DNA from: CAWJMF01 sp963843945
Lineage (GTDB): Bacteria; Vulcanimicrobiota; Vulcanimicrobiia; Vulcanimicrobiales; Vulcanimicrobiaceae
Assembly: GCA_963843945.1 (NCBI GenBank)
Contig: CAWJMF010000002.1
Span: 1,860,001-1,924,000, forward strand
Direction: 5' to 3'
DNA length: 64,000 nucleotides
The notes beneath the pieces were generated by a model. The model saw only the letters and a program-made list of their open reading frames with translations. It was not told the DNA's origin and did not search any database. Shown here piece by piece: positions 25,296 to 34,732 of this stretch; positions within the stretch are counted from its first letter, which is position 1, and each line of letters opens with the position of its first letter. The position numbers and the translations under genes were made by a program.

Positions 25296-26858
25296 ATGGA
25301 CTTCAGGCTATTCCGTGACTGGGCAGTCGCGGCCATTATTGCCTTCGGAACGGTGCTCTTTACCGCTGCGCCGGCATCGGCACAAGTGGCCGTGACGGTC
25401 AACGGAAATCAAATATCGCTCTCGCCCGCTCCCATCGTTCAAGCCGGTCGCGTCTTCGTTCCGCTACGCGGCGTTTTCGAACAGCTCGGGGCCAGCGTCG
25501 TCTACTCAAACGGCACGATCAACGCGACCGGCAACGGGCACAACATCTCGCTCCAGATCGGATCGAACCAAGCGATCGTCGATGGACAAACGCAAACCCT
25601 CGACGTCGCGCCCTTCATCGTCGGCGACAGCACCTACGTACCGTTGCGCTTCGTTTCCGAAGCCCTCGGCGCCACGGTGAACTGGGACGACGCGAACAAC
25701 GAAGTCGATATCGAACTGGCGGGCGCGCCGCAAACCGAAAGCGTCCCGGTAAGCTACGACTACGCCACGTATGCGCCCCCGCCGCTCCCCGTGTATCAAC
25801 AGCCCTACGTTCCCGAGCCGAACTACATCTGGCAACCTGGCTACTGGGCATGGGGCCCTTACGGCTACTACTGGGTTCCCGGAACGTGGGTCGCAGCACC
25901 ACAACCCGGATACTATTGGACCCCGGGCTACTGGAGCTGGAGCACGGGCCGCTATTTTTGGAATCAAGGCTACTGGGCGATCGCCGTCGGCTTTTACGGC
26001 GGCGTCAACTACGGCTCAGGCTATTACGGAAACGGCTACAGCGGCGGGCGCTGGTCGAACGATACCTTTCGTTACAACACGTACGTCACGCGCGTCAACA
26101 CGGCGATCGTGCGGAACGTCTACGTCGACAGAACGGTGTACGTCAACAACCCCGCGAGGCCGCACCCGAGCTACAACGGCCCGGGCGGAGTGCAAGCGCA
26201 CCCTAGCCCGCAGCAAATCGCAATTGCTCGCGAGAAACACTTCGGTCCCACGCCCGTGCAGCAGCAGCACGTCCAAGCGGCGGCACAAGATCGTCGCCTT
26301 CTCGCGAAGTACAATCACGATGCGCCTCCCGTACCTGCCGTAGCGACGCCGCTGAACCCGGTTCACCGTGCCCCCGGATTCGTTCCGGTGGCGCCGGGCG
26401 ATCGGGTCGCGCCGGTCAATCATCCGGCGCCGGTCCCCGTCACGAAGCAGCCCGCCGCGCCGGCAATCCGTGCGACGCCGGCCTATCACCCGGTACCGGC
26501 GCAGCCGCCCGCCTACCACGCTCCCGTGGTCCGCGCGACTCCGGTCTATCATCCCGCGCCGGCGCAGCCGCCCGCCTATCACGCGCCCGTGGTCCACGCT
26601 ACGCCCGCATATCATCCCGCACCGGCGCAGCCGCCCGCGTATCGCCCGCCAACGGCTGCGCCGCCGGCCTATCGCGCTCCGCCCGCGCGCGTGACACCGG
26701 CGTATCATCCCCCGCCGGCCCAAGCTCCGCCGGCAAACCATCCGCCGGCACAACCTGCGCCGGCAAACCATCCGCCGCAGCCTCGCCCGCCGCTGCCGCA
26801 TCCTGCCGCGCATCCGGCGCCGAAAGCGCCACCGACGGACGGGCACGAGCAGAAGTAA
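25296..26858 (+). CDS. Secreted copper-amine-oxidase-N domain protein with WxPGYW and Pro/His repeat tail
   Basis: This exported protein of 520 residues has four parts. There is a signal peptide to about residue 29 (ending APASAQ). A copper amine oxidase N-terminal-like domain follows at 31-145, with VFVPLRGVFEQLGASVVY and the duplicated YVPLRFVSEALGATVNW. Residues 170-235 carry repeated aromatic motifs of the Y-x-W-x-P-G-Y-W type. After residue 290 comes a long low-complexity tail built on repeats of the TPAYHPxPAQPPAYHAP kind. The tail is histidine- and proline-rich and could be an extended stalk or metal-binding region. A truncated copy lies at 33022-33713. Function unknown, probably envelope-associated. 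Confidence 0.8.
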   Translation: MDFRLFRDWAVAAIIAFGTVLFTAAPASAQVAVTVNGNQISLSPAPIVQAGRVFVPLRGVFEQLGASVVYSNGTINATGNGHNISLQIGSNQAIVDGQTQTLDVAPFIVGDSTYVPLRFVSEALGATVNWDDANNEVDIELAGAPQTESVPVSYDYATYAPPPLPVYQQPYVPEPNYIWQPGYWAWGPYGYYWVPGTWVAAPQPGYYWTPGYWSWSTGRYFWNQGYWAIAVGFYGGVNYGSGYYGNGYSGGRWSNDTFRYNTYVTRVNTAIVRNVYVDRTVYVNNPARPHPSYNGPGGVQAHPSPQQIAIAREKHFGPTPVQQQHVQAAAQDRRLLAKYNHDAPPVPAVATPLNPVHRAPGFVPVAPGDRVAPVNHPAPVPVTKQPAAPAIRATPAYHPVPAQPPAYHAPVVRATPVYHPAPAQPPAYHAPVVHATPAYHPAPAQPPAYRPPTAAPPAYRAPPARVTPAYHPPPAQAPPANHPPAQPAPANHPPQPRPPLPHPAAHPAPKAPPTDGHEQK

Positions 26859-27006
26859 GATTCAAACGCGCGGCTGAGGTGGTGTGGGAAGCGTCGCTCG
26901 GCTTGCCGCGCTGCCGGCACACCGGAACGCATCCTGGGACCTAGAATCCGTTCGTCTTTTGAACGCATTTGGTTCGCCGGCAACGTGGTTCGCCGCATCA
27001 TCGGAG

Positions 27007-27745
27007 TCAGGATCGTTGACCGGGGGTGGCCAGAGGTTCTAGAAGAAACCGGCCGTCGTTTACGCCGACTTCCTTTGCCATGAGGTCGTTGAGTAGGCTG
27101 TTCATCCGCAAGATCAGCGCGCAGTTTCTCTCAGACTCAACGGCAAGGTTATTCATTTCTTCCGGGTCCGTCTCCAAATCAAAAAGCTGAACGTCGTTGT
27201 TCTCGAGAATTTCCTCTAACGTTTGCGGTGTATTGAATGCGCTCGGCGCGTAGTAGCGAGCGAATTTGTAGCGGCCGTCGAAGACGAACGAAAGAAACCC
27301 GCGCTTTTCAAGATTCGCCTGTGTCAGCGGCGGTCCGGGCTGACCGGATACGGTTGCGACCATCAGCTGACGCAGATAGTCCCCGTCGACAGTACTCACG
27401 CCCACGTAATTGTAGAGAACCGCGGGCCGGACCGCTTGAAAGCTTGCGCTCTCCGGGTCGCCGAGCAGTCCCGAGAAATCGCGGCCAGGCAAGGCCTTCA
27501 CTGCGGCCGGCCGTTCGGACTCGGACAGACCCGTCATGCCAACGAATGTAGGCAGCAGGTCGAGGTGGCTGGTGAGCGCGCAGGTTGAAGCACCGGCTTC
27601 GCCGGTGGGATGCGCGATCACCAAAGGCACGTGCGCGTTGGCCTCATAGCTGAACGGTCCTTTGCCTTTTAGGCCGCCGTGCGCGCCTCCCATCTCGCCG
27701 TGATCGGAAGTAAGGACGACGACGGTGTCTTGCCACAGATCCATG
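27007..27745 (-). pseudogene. Sulfatase, C-terminal remnant
   Basis: The reverse strand encodes about 245 residues of the C-terminal part of a type I sulfatase / alkaline-phosphatase-superfamily hydrolase: TVVVLTSDHGEMGGAHGG (metal-binding DH), GKGPFSYEANAHVPLVIAHP, SHLDLLPTFVGMTGL and QLFDLETDPEEMNNLA. The N-terminal half with the catalytic Cys/Ser-formylglycine site is missing. At about 27745 the sequence turns into the left end of the insertion-element remnant, and no sulfatase sequence appears on its other side. The gene was therefore truncated by insertion plus deletion. The residual frame could still be read but would lack the active site. Confidence 0.8.
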
Positions 27746-27762
27746 TGCCCTGAGGGCATAGT

Positions 27763-28898
27763 TAGGCTGCGGAAAACTGTGAGGGTTGGGTAGTTTGAAA
27801 ATGCTTCGCGAATTCCCGCGGGGTGAGATAGCCGAGTGCAGAGTGCGGCCGCATTTCGTTATAGTCCGTCCGCCAAAGGTCGGCTGCAGCTCGCATGCGG
27901 AGATCGGCGAAGACGTGGGGGTTGAGAAGTTCGTCACTGATTCGGCCGTTGAGCGATTCGATCTTGGCATTCTGAGTCGGCTTTCCGGGCCGGAGAAAAG
28001 CATTGAAGATTATGATCTGCGCTCCACTGCAGCATGCGCTGACTGCTGAACTCCGGCCGTTGTCAGAACGCATGGTCATCGGCAGACCGCGATCGAACGA
28101 AATGCTTTCGAAAACCCGAATAACGTCCGCGCCTCCCAAACGAGAACCCGACTCGATCGCCAGCGTCTCGCCGTGAAATCGTCGACAACGATGGCGCAAT
28201 CGGTACGCCGGCCGGGCACAGACGCTCATGAATGAAGTCCACGGACCATCGTTCGTTCGGCCGCGACACCCCCGCAACAGTGTTACCGCGAACATAGCGA
28301 ACGTGCCGCTTTCGGGGCCGCAACCTGAAGGCTAAGTGCCGGTAGATGCGGCGAAATGCCCGACGACGACAGCTCTTCGCGCCGTAGCATAATCATCAAT
28401 CGGCGACAGCCAAACCGCCAGCGCTCGGCAAGAGCCTTCACTTGCTCGATGAGCTTTGGATCTTCGACGCGGCGAGGCGGTATTGCATGGTTCTGCTCGG
28501 AGATCCCGAGCACGCGGCGGCCGACCGTTGCGAGATGCCCGTCTTTGAGGCCTTCACCGCGTCTTTTCGCTGCGAGGGCCCCAGCCGTTTTTTTCGACCA
28601 GCACTCGCATCGCATCGATCTCGAGTTCCTTGACGAGCGATGATCCGCTGCATCTGCGAGTTCTCGGCTTCGAGTTGCTTCAGCCGAACCAGATCGCTTG
28701 TCTCAAGGCCACCGTATTTGTCGCGCCAGATCCGAATCGTGTTGGCATGAACGCCGTGCTTGCGCGCGATCTCTGTCGCCGGCGTGCCGCCGTCGAGCTC
28801 TTTGAGGATCGAGACGATCTGCGCCTCGCTAAAGCGACTTCTTCATCGGTGAGTTCTCGTTGGGCCAACGCCCGAGAACTCACAGTTTCCGCCGGCCA
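27763..28898 (-). mobile_element. Decayed IS3-family insertion sequence (IS407/IS2-like)
   Basis: Both transposase frames are recognisable on the minus strand but broken. The orfA-like helix-turn-helix part reads MKKS, then after a frameshift SEAQIVSILKELDGGTPATE and GVHANTIRIWRDKYGGLE. The orfB-like DDE integrase is split over at least three frames: LAERWRFGCRRLMIMLRRE, RPNERWSVDFIHE, then RSDNG and PGKPTQNAKIESLNGRISDE to NEMRPHSALGYLTPREF. The ends carry imperfect inverted repeats, TAGGCTGCGGAAAACTGTGAG at 27763 onward and its relative near 28878-28898. About 1.14 kb, near the normal size. Several frameshifts make it inactive. No target-site duplication was found. Confidence 0.8.
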
Positions 28899-29418
28899 CA
28901 TTTCCCGAGCGCAGGTCACGGCGGTGACTCGTACTACCACGGCGGCACGTATTACGGCGGGTGCGGCGGATGCGGGTGGGGAGCGGCGGCGGTCGGCTTA
29001 GTTGGCGGCCTCGCGATCGGCGCGGCTGTAGCGTCAAAGCCGCCGGCGGCCACCGTTGTGTACGTCAACAGTGCGCCCTACCAATATGCCGACGGGACGT
29101 TCTATGTGCCGGCGAGCAGCGGCAGCGGATACGTCGTTGTGGCACCGCCGTCCGGCGCCGTTATCACGACCCTCCCGTCAGGCTACGCCCACGTGGCGGT
29201 AAGCGGAAGCACAGCCGACTACGCATACTTTAACGGATACTATTACAAGTGGACGGGTTCGAACTATGTCGTCATCGCCGCCCCGCTGGCGTCACGTCCC
29301 GTACCTGCCGCAGGGGGTGAAAACGACCCAAGTCAACGGTGTGACCTACTACGAATGGAATAATGTCCAATACACTGCGAAGATCGTCAGCGGCGAGGTT
29401 GTCTATACGGCGCGCTAA
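28899..29418 (+). pseudogene. Truncated, frameshifted secreted protein (DUF6515-like)
   Basis: Immediately after the insertion remnant the plus strand encodes a glycine/tyrosine-rich secreted-type protein without its start: HGGTYYGGCGGCGWGAAAVG, a glycine-rich hydrophobic stretch, then YADGTFYVPASSGSGYVVVA and VAVSGSTADYAYFNGYYYKW. Near 29281-29310 the frame breaks, and the family's last repeat continues in another frame (VPYLPQGVKTTQVNGVTYYE to GEVVYTAR, stop at 29416-29418). The two-repeat layout resembles DUF6515-type envelope proteins. The 5' end was lost at the insertion junction. Confidence 0.7.
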
Positions 29419-29623
29419 ATGCAAGGGGCGACGTGGACGCTAGTTCGACTTAGTTTGCGCCGTCGGCAATGCATCGAAACGTTGCAGCATTGAGTTAGGG
29501 AATCGCAAACCCTCACGCCACGAACCCTTACGCCGACGTGGTCGATTTTGCAAAAACGTTCCGCAAAGAACCGCGCTGCCTGAAACGCGCCCTCAGATCA
29601 ACACGACGGGCTGCCCCATTCGG

Positions 29624-29714
29624 CGGGAAAGTGTAGGAATCGAACCTACCAGCCCCCTTGCGGCGGCCTCAGCGGTTTTGAAGACCGGGCGGGACACCAG
29701 TCCCGTACTCTCCC
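29624..29714 (-). tRNA. selC: tRNA-Sec (anticodon UCA), copy 1
   Basis: On the minus strand the 91-base gene has an 8-bp acceptor stem (GGGAGAGT with ACTTTCCC), a 6-bp D stem around a four-base TGGT loop, an anticodon loop CTTCAAA with TCA anticodon, a long variable arm (GGCCGCC...GGGGGCT) and a T arm GTAGG-TTCGATT-CCTAC. The 8-bp acceptor, 6-bp D stem and UCA anticodon identify selenocysteine tRNA. The discriminator is G and no CCA is encoded. The top pair of the anticodon stem is C-C instead of a Watson-Crick pair. selA and selB are in the same window at 54.8-58.1 kb. Confidence 0.93.
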
Positions 29715-30468
29715 ACATTGACGGGGAACGCTCAACTTATAAAACGTTCAGGCGCTTCCCTCGCCCAACTGTTCTTGCCGCAAGATTAGCTTGGTCACAT
29801 TCAGGTCACCCCTTTAAAACCTCGTGCTTCTTTGAACTGACTCAAACGTTTCGTCCGGTGGGAGGACGCAACGGTTAATTGGGAGCTCCTCCCGTCCACT
29901 GTCGGGGAACAGCATGCCCTCGGAGGCGATCTCCCACCAGATCGAGTGAACACCAATCGCCAGGTGCGTGACGGCTCTGCGGACGTAGGTGTTCGTTCTT
30001 TAAGGAAAACGCTCTTCCGAGTTTCTGAAAAATGAATATACCGTCGCTGTCATCCTCCGGTATAGATTAACCGCCTATGCAAACGATTGCATAAAACTGC
30101 ACCGGCCCAAAAGCAAACGCGGGAATCGCCCTAGGAACGCATTTCAGGCACCTCAATGACCTTAGGCGGCATTTTTCGACGCAACTCGCCCCAGCGCAAG
30201 GGAAACGCATAAGGTCTCGATTTCCTAGGGCTGAGATGCGTCGCGATGTCTCAATCGCGCCGGTCGCTGCAGAACGCGTTGCTCAGCCAGCGGCATCCTC
30301 GAGCACGTCGAATCGCTCGCGTGCTCGCAGTACGACGGGTGGCTGCGCTCCGCCTACTCCACGAGGGCACTCATTCGATTCGAGGAGCGATTCGCCGAGC
30401 GCTGCCTCATCGTGGCTGACCATCATGGGTATAACCCTATGCCCAAATCGTTCCATTCGGAGAGCACC
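29715..30468. other. Long gene-poor stretch before the NmrA gene
   Basis: About 750 bases, relatively A+T-rich, without a convincing gene. A TTATAA sequence at 29738-29743 could serve as a -10 element for tRNA-Sec copy 1. From about 30235 the plus-strand frame that later becomes the NmrA gene is open and protein-like (HVESLACSQYDGWLRSAYST, then RALIRFEERFAERCLIVADH), but it has no start codon. It may be the tail of a lost gene. Nothing else recognised. Confidence 0.4.
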
Positions 30469-31335
30469 ATGTCAACGAACAAACCGCGTCTCCTCGTCAC
30501 CGGAGCAAGTGGTCACCTCGGTCGCCTCGTCATCGAACACCTGCGCCGCCTGGACCCCTCCGCTGACATCACGGCAATGGTCCGAACCCCACAAGCAGCG
30601 GACGAACTCGCGCCGTTTCGCGTCGCGACGCGTATCGGCGATTATACTGATCCCGCGTCGCTCGATGCAGCCGTGACCGGCATCGATCGGCTGCTGCTGA
30701 TTTCATCGAGCGTCCTCGGTCAGCGCGTCCCGCACCATAAGAACGTTATCGAAGCGGCAACGCGGGCCAGCGTGTCGCTCATTGTTTACACGAGCATCTT
30801 GCGGGCTGACACGTCGGAGTTGAGCCTCGCTGCCGAACATCTGGCAACCGAGAAGATGTTGCGCGAGAGCGGACTGCCGTTCGTCATATTGCGCAACGGC
30901 TGGTATCTGGAGAACGACACCGCGATGCTTGCGCCAGCAATCGCGCACGGTGCGATCATCGGCAGCGCGGGCGACGGACGACTTTCGTCCGCGAGCCGAT
31001 CGAACTATGCGGAGGCCGCAGCACTGGTCCTGCTGCACGGGGCGCCCCCCGGTACCGTCTACGAACTTGCCGGCGACGAGGCGTTCACGTTGGCGCAACT
31101 CGCGGCGGCGGTGAGCCAACGAACCGGAAAGACGGTTGGCTATCGGAACATGAGCGAGGCGGAATACCGTACGGCGCTGCTTGGCATGGGTCTGCCGGAC
31201 GAAATAGCGACAATGCTCTCGGAAACTAGTGCTGGCACGGCTATGGGCGCCCTCGAGGATCACGGTCGCGTGCTGAGCCACCTTATCGGCCATCCAACGA
31301 CATCGCTCGCCGATGCCGTAGCCGCCGTCGTATAA
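30469..31335 (+). CDS. NmrA/QOR2-like NAD(P)-binding protein
   Basis: This 288-residue atypical short-chain dehydrogenase begins PRLLVTGASGHLGRLVIEHL (NADP-binding GxxGxxG), followed by ITAMVRTPQAADEL and VATRIGDYTDPASLDAAVTG, the pattern of NmrA-like and QorB-type quinone oxidoreductases. SNYAEAAALVLL and VYELAGDEAFTLAQLAAAVS match the substrate half. It probably reduces a quinone or azo-like compound, or senses NADP. ATG 30469 has GGAG seven bases upstream; an in-frame GTG at 30412 is less likely. It lies one base from the downstream membrane gene. Confidence 0.82.
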   Translation: MSTNKPRLLVTGASGHLGRLVIEHLRRLDPSADITAMVRTPQAADELAPFRVATRIGDYTDPASLDAAVTGIDRLLLISSSVLGQRVPHHKNVIEAATRASVSLIVYTSILRADTSELSLAAEHLATEKMLRESGLPFVILRNGWYLENDTAMLAPAIAHGAIIGSAGDGRLSSASRSNYAEAAALVLLHGAPPGTVYELAGDEAFTLAQLAAAVSQRTGKTVGYRNMSEAEYRTALLGMGLPDEIATMLSETSAGTAMGALEDHGRVLSHLIGHPTTSLADAVAAVV

Positions 31336-31336
31336 C

Positions 31337-31783
31337 GTGGTTGACGGACGAGCATTCCTGCTGTGGCTTCATGTCGGCTCGATGATGTTCGCATTCGCGG
31401 GGTTGCCGATTGCCGGAATCATCTTTCGGGTCACCGTGCAGCACGTTGACGAACAACGAGTATTGCAGATCTTGGCTACTGCCTTCAGTCGCATCTTCGC
31501 AGCCGGCGGCGTGTCGGTCGGGATAGGAGTGGTGTCCGGTCTGGCGCTTGCGCACACATACGGTTACGCATCTGGCTGGCTCGTGCTGTCCTACGTGCTT
31601 TCTGCGATTGCGGCGCTCGTCGGTATTCTGGTCGACGAACCATGGTCGCGACGCCTCGCCGCTGCGGTCCCCCAAACATTGCCGCTCGTGCGGGGGGCGC
31701 TGTTGCCGCGTCTCGCCGCTCCACTCGCCATCGCCCTCTGGCTCTCCATTCTCTGGCTTATGATTACGAAGCCGTCCCCATGA
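31337..31783 (+). CDS. Integral membrane protein, DUF2269-like
   Basis: This 148-residue protein has four hydrophobic helices. It starts FLLWLHVGSMMFAFAGLPIA, has a conserved-looking His near residue 12, then FAAGGVSVGIGVVSGLALA, WLVLSYVLSAIAALVGILVD and a C-terminal LAAPLAIALWLSILWLMI. This resembles DUF2269-type membrane proteins. The GTG 31337 start directly follows the NmrA stop, so the two are co-transcribed. Function unknown. Confidence 0.6.
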   Translation: MVDGRAFLLWLHVGSMMFAFAGLPIAGIIFRVTVQHVDEQRVLQILATAFSRIFAAGGVSVGIGVVSGLALAHTYGYASGWLVLSYVLSAIAALVGILVDEPWSRRLAAAVPQTLPLVRGALLPRLAAPLAIALWLSILWLMITKPSP

Positions 31784-32218
31784 ATGCTGAATCCCGCACG
31801 AAGCGTGCCTTAACGGGGGTTGATGAAAAAGTTCGCGATGTCTGATGTCAAAATAGCCGATAAGAGTTCAGCCTTCCGCGGAGTGGCAAAGGCTGTTCAC
31901 GGAGCGCCTTCTGGCTTATAAGGAAGAGGACCCGGATTCGAAAGAACACGAGCCTGAGCCCTGAAACCAGATCTGGCTCAAGTCACGTCCTAGCGGTTCG
32001 CGACTGCTCCGCGACGGGTCACGGATAGGTCACATTCGCAGCGGTTTGCGTCGGTTTGCGAGAGTTCATGTCGGCCCGGGAAAACCCTGATGGGGCTTTC
32101 GCGACGGAGACCCTTATTTCGCAGCAATTTGGCGAGACGCAATGGCCCGGCAAGACGTACCGGAGTGTCGTGCTTGCCAAGCGTTTGATCGGCTATTATT
32201 CATCGCTCGCGCTCTTCA
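31784..32218. other. Intergenic region without a recognised gene
   Basis: About 435 bases. A short protein-like tail (EWQRLFTERLLAYKEEDPDS, ending EHEPEP) is encoded at 31881-31964 but has no start and no recognised family, so it may be a gene remnant. The other short open frame at 32056-32253 has neither a ribosome-binding site nor typical codon use. Nothing else seen. Confidence 0.4.
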
Positions 32219-32749
32219 TCAACCCCCGAACGTGCAGCTGCCGACGTACTTGAACGTCGGATTGCCCTCCGCGCTCTTTCCCGTTCCAGTCACTTGCAGT
32301 TGACACCGGACCTGCGGTCCCGCTATGCGGTCGGTTAGATAAACCGACCCGTGGTCCGCTCCGGTTTTCAGGTTGACGGCGAAGCGAAACTTGGCATCGT
32401 GAATCATCACGGGTGCCGAGCCCGCGACCGTGCCGGAGAACACTTCGTCTCCGCTGTTCGTGAGCGTTCCCTTCGCGTTGTCGATGACCGTGGTGACCCC
32501 GTAGAGCACCTTGCCGTTGAGATCGCCGCGCAACTCCACGATCTCGGTGCTGTGTTGGATCTCTCCCGACGGAGTCGTCTTCTTGGAGTGTACGAGCGCG
32601 CTGTTGAGCAGGTCCGTTCCCGTGCCTTTGACGTGGATGGTCCCGTGCGCCGGCGGACTCGCCGATGCCGAGACTGCCAGAAAAGGCAGCGAACCGATGC
32701 AGGAAACGGCCGCGACGATCACGGCGCGGAGAACTGCCAGACCGTTCAC
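32219..32749 (-). CDS. Secreted hypothetical protein
   Basis: This 176-residue protein has a signal peptide (LAVLRAVIVAAVSCIGSLPF then LAVSASAS). The mature part is beta-rich: GTIHVKGTGTDLLNSALVHS, TEIVELRGDLNGKVLYGVTT, VFSGTVAGSAPVMIHDAKFR, and ends KYVGSCTFGG with a possible disulfide pair (two cysteines). GTG 32749 has a perfect GGAGG five bases upstream. It is alone on its strand inside the tRNA-Sec-bounded segment. No family recognised. Confidence 0.65.
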   Translation of the reverse strand: MNGLAVLRAVIVAAVSCIGSLPFLAVSASASPPAHGTIHVKGTGTDLLNSALVHSKKTTPSGEIQHSTEIVELRGDLNGKVLYGVTTVIDNAKGTLTNSGDEVFSGTVAGSAPVMIHDAKFRFAVNLKTGADHGSVYLTDRIAGPQVRCQLQVTGTGKSAEGNPTFKYVGSCTFGG

Positions 32750-33021
32750 GACGACCTCCGGGTGGTTTCAGCGGCTTGCGAAAGTATAACAACCTGAAGT
32801 AGACAATCGCTCATTTATTCTGAGTACTTTCCAAAGACTAGTCCGAAGCCCCGGAACGAGTGCTTGTAGGTTTTTCAGTCGGAGAACAGTATCTCGATAA
32901 TCTTTATCCACTCCCGAGCTTTTCGGCTCTCGTTTGTTCCCCTGCGCTCCCCTACTTTCGGCGAATTTGTTCTTGAATAAGTGGACTAACGCCTTATGCG
33001 GTAAGTGATTCCGCTTCCTTG

Positions 33022-33713
33022 ACGTTCTCGTCAACAATCCGACGAGACCGCACCCGAGCTACAACGGTCCAGACGGCGTGCAAGCGCATGCGACCACGCA
33101 GCAACTCGCGATTGCCAAAGGGCCCCACTTGGGTCTGACGCCCGTACAGCTGCAGCACGTGCAAGTTGCGGCGCAAGACCGTCAGCTGCTCGCGAAAGTC
33201 AACCACAACGCTCCGCCGCTCACCACCGTGGCGCGTCCCCTCGATCCGGCGCATCGCCCGTCGGGATACGTTCCGGTGACGCAGAGCGATCGGGTCGCCC
33301 CGGTCTACCATCCAGCGCCGGTTCGCGTTCCAACGCCACGCGTCGCCCCGATAAGTAAGGGCACCCCGGCGTACCATCCGGTGCCGGCGCAGCCTCCCGC
33401 GTATCACGCTCCGCTAATCCGCGCGACCCCCGCCTACCATCCCGCGCCGGCGCAACCGCCCGCGTATCGTCCGCCGGCGGCGCAGCCTACGGCGTACCAC
33501 GCTCCCCCGGTTCGCGCAACTCCGGCGTATCATCCGCCGCCGCCACAGGCGCCGGCGTACCACGCTCCGCCGGCTCGCGCTACGCCGGCATATCATCCGC
33601 CGCCGCCGCCACAGCCTCCGGCGAACCATCCGGTGCCTGCGCAGCAAACGCATCAACCAGTTCGTGCAACGCCGCATCCACCGCCACCGAGCAACGAGCC
33701 GGAACAGAAGTAG
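33022..33713 (+). pseudogene. 5'-truncated copy of the 25-kb secreted Pro/His-repeat protein
   Basis: From about 33022 the plus strand is homologous to the C-terminal half of the protein at 25296-26858. VNNPTRPHPSYNGPDGVQAH matches VNNPARPHPSYNGPGGVQAH, then come VQVAAQDRQLLAKVNHNAPP and the same TPAYHPxPAQPPAYHAP repeats, ending NEPEQK against GHEQK. The signal peptide, copper-amine-oxidase-N domain and WxPGYW repeats are missing and no start is evident. The similarity begins abruptly after unrelated non-coding sequence, which suggests an incomplete duplication. A GTG at 33078 could give a short cytoplasmic product, but this is unlikely to be meaningful. Confidence 0.8.
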
Positions 33714-33970
33714 GCCAATAGGCTGACCTGACGTTCCGGAACTGAGCTTCGCGGGCCGCCGCAAACGCAACGGCGCGTTTGTAGCTAATGAGCCGGCTCT
33801 GAAACCGCGCCGCGGGAACCTCCGCGATTGGAAACGGTTCGCATCGACCTGTCAATTCTATTAGGCTTTCAAGGCTTGACGCCGTTCGGGCGCCTCGCTG
33901 CCTCCGGCCTTTTTCTGAAAATTACGGGCCGAATTCAGGCCAACTTCGGCCGCGGGATCGGATGCCCGGG

Positions 33971-34732
33971 TTAGCCGTCCTCTGCGGCGTGCAGCCACTG
34001 CTCGAGCCTCTTAGCGTACGTCCGGCTCGAGCGGTGCTCGGATCCGTCGGAAAGCTTCACAAAATACTCACCGTTATCTATACTGCGCAACTCGGTGATA
34101 CAGCGGCTCTGGACTATACGAGAGCGGTGAATTCTCAGGAAGCTCGAGGGGTCCAGCCTCTTCTCCAGCGAGTTCATGCTTTCACGCAAAAGGTGTAGGC
34201 GGCTGCCGACGTGCAGTTCGGTGTAATCTCCTGCGGCAGCAATCCATTCGGTATCCTCAACGAGCACGACCTTAATCCGCGACCCAGTCCGGACGACGAA
34301 GTGTGCAGCGTACTGTCTGGCTCGTCCCTCTAGGACCCGCAGGATGCTATCCGTCAGCTTCATCTTTGCGGCGGTCCCGAGGAGCTTGCGTGCGCGGCCA
34401 ACGGCGGACGCAAAGCGTTCGTCGTCCACCGGCTTCAACAGATAGTCGAGAGCGTGTACGTCGAAGGCGCGAATTGCGTGCTGCTCGTAAGCGGTAAGAA
34501 AGATCACTGCCGGCATATTCTCCGGCGAGAGGGCTCCGAGCACGTCGAACCCGTCCATGCCCGGCATTTGAACGTCGAGAAATACAACGTCCGGCGAGAG
34601 TTCGAGAATTGTTTCAACCGCAGTCTTTCCGTCGCCACATTCGCCGATGACTTCGATATCAGCAAATTGACGGAGGCGCAGCGAAACGCCGCGCCGCGCG
34701 AGTGGCTCGTCGTCGACGATCAAGACGCGCAA
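33971..34732 (-). CDS. LytTR-family response regulator
   Basis: This 253-residue protein has a receiver domain (LRVLIVDDEPLARRGV, phospho-acceptor in DVVFLDVQMPGMDGFD, KPVDDE with the conserved Lys) and a C-terminal LytTR DNA-binding domain (VEDTEWIAAAGDYTELHV, FLRIHRSRIV). It would act as a transcription factor controlled by the histidine kinase encoded immediately upstream. The start is TTG 34732, inside the last codons of the kinase gene, with AAAAGG at suitable distance. The two frames overlap by 13 bases, suggesting coupled translation. The target genes are unknown. Confidence 0.9.
   Translation of the reverse strand: MRVLIVDDEPLARRGVSLRLRQFADIEVIGECGDGKTAVETILELSPDVVFLDVQMPGMDGFDVLGALSPENMPAVIFLTAYEQHAIRAFDVHALDYLLKPVDDERFASAVGRARKLLGTAAKMKLTDSILRVLEGRARQYAAHFVVRTGSRIKVVLVEDTEWIAAAGDYTELHVGSRLHLLRESMNSLEKRLDPSSFLRIHRSRIVQSRCITELRSIDNGEYFVKLSDGSEHRSSRTYAKRLEQWLHAAEDG

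Noticed and set aside
32056..32253. Short plus-strand open frame of 65 codons
   Set aside because: No ribosome-binding site, no domain, and its 3' end overlaps the secreted protein gene on the other strand.
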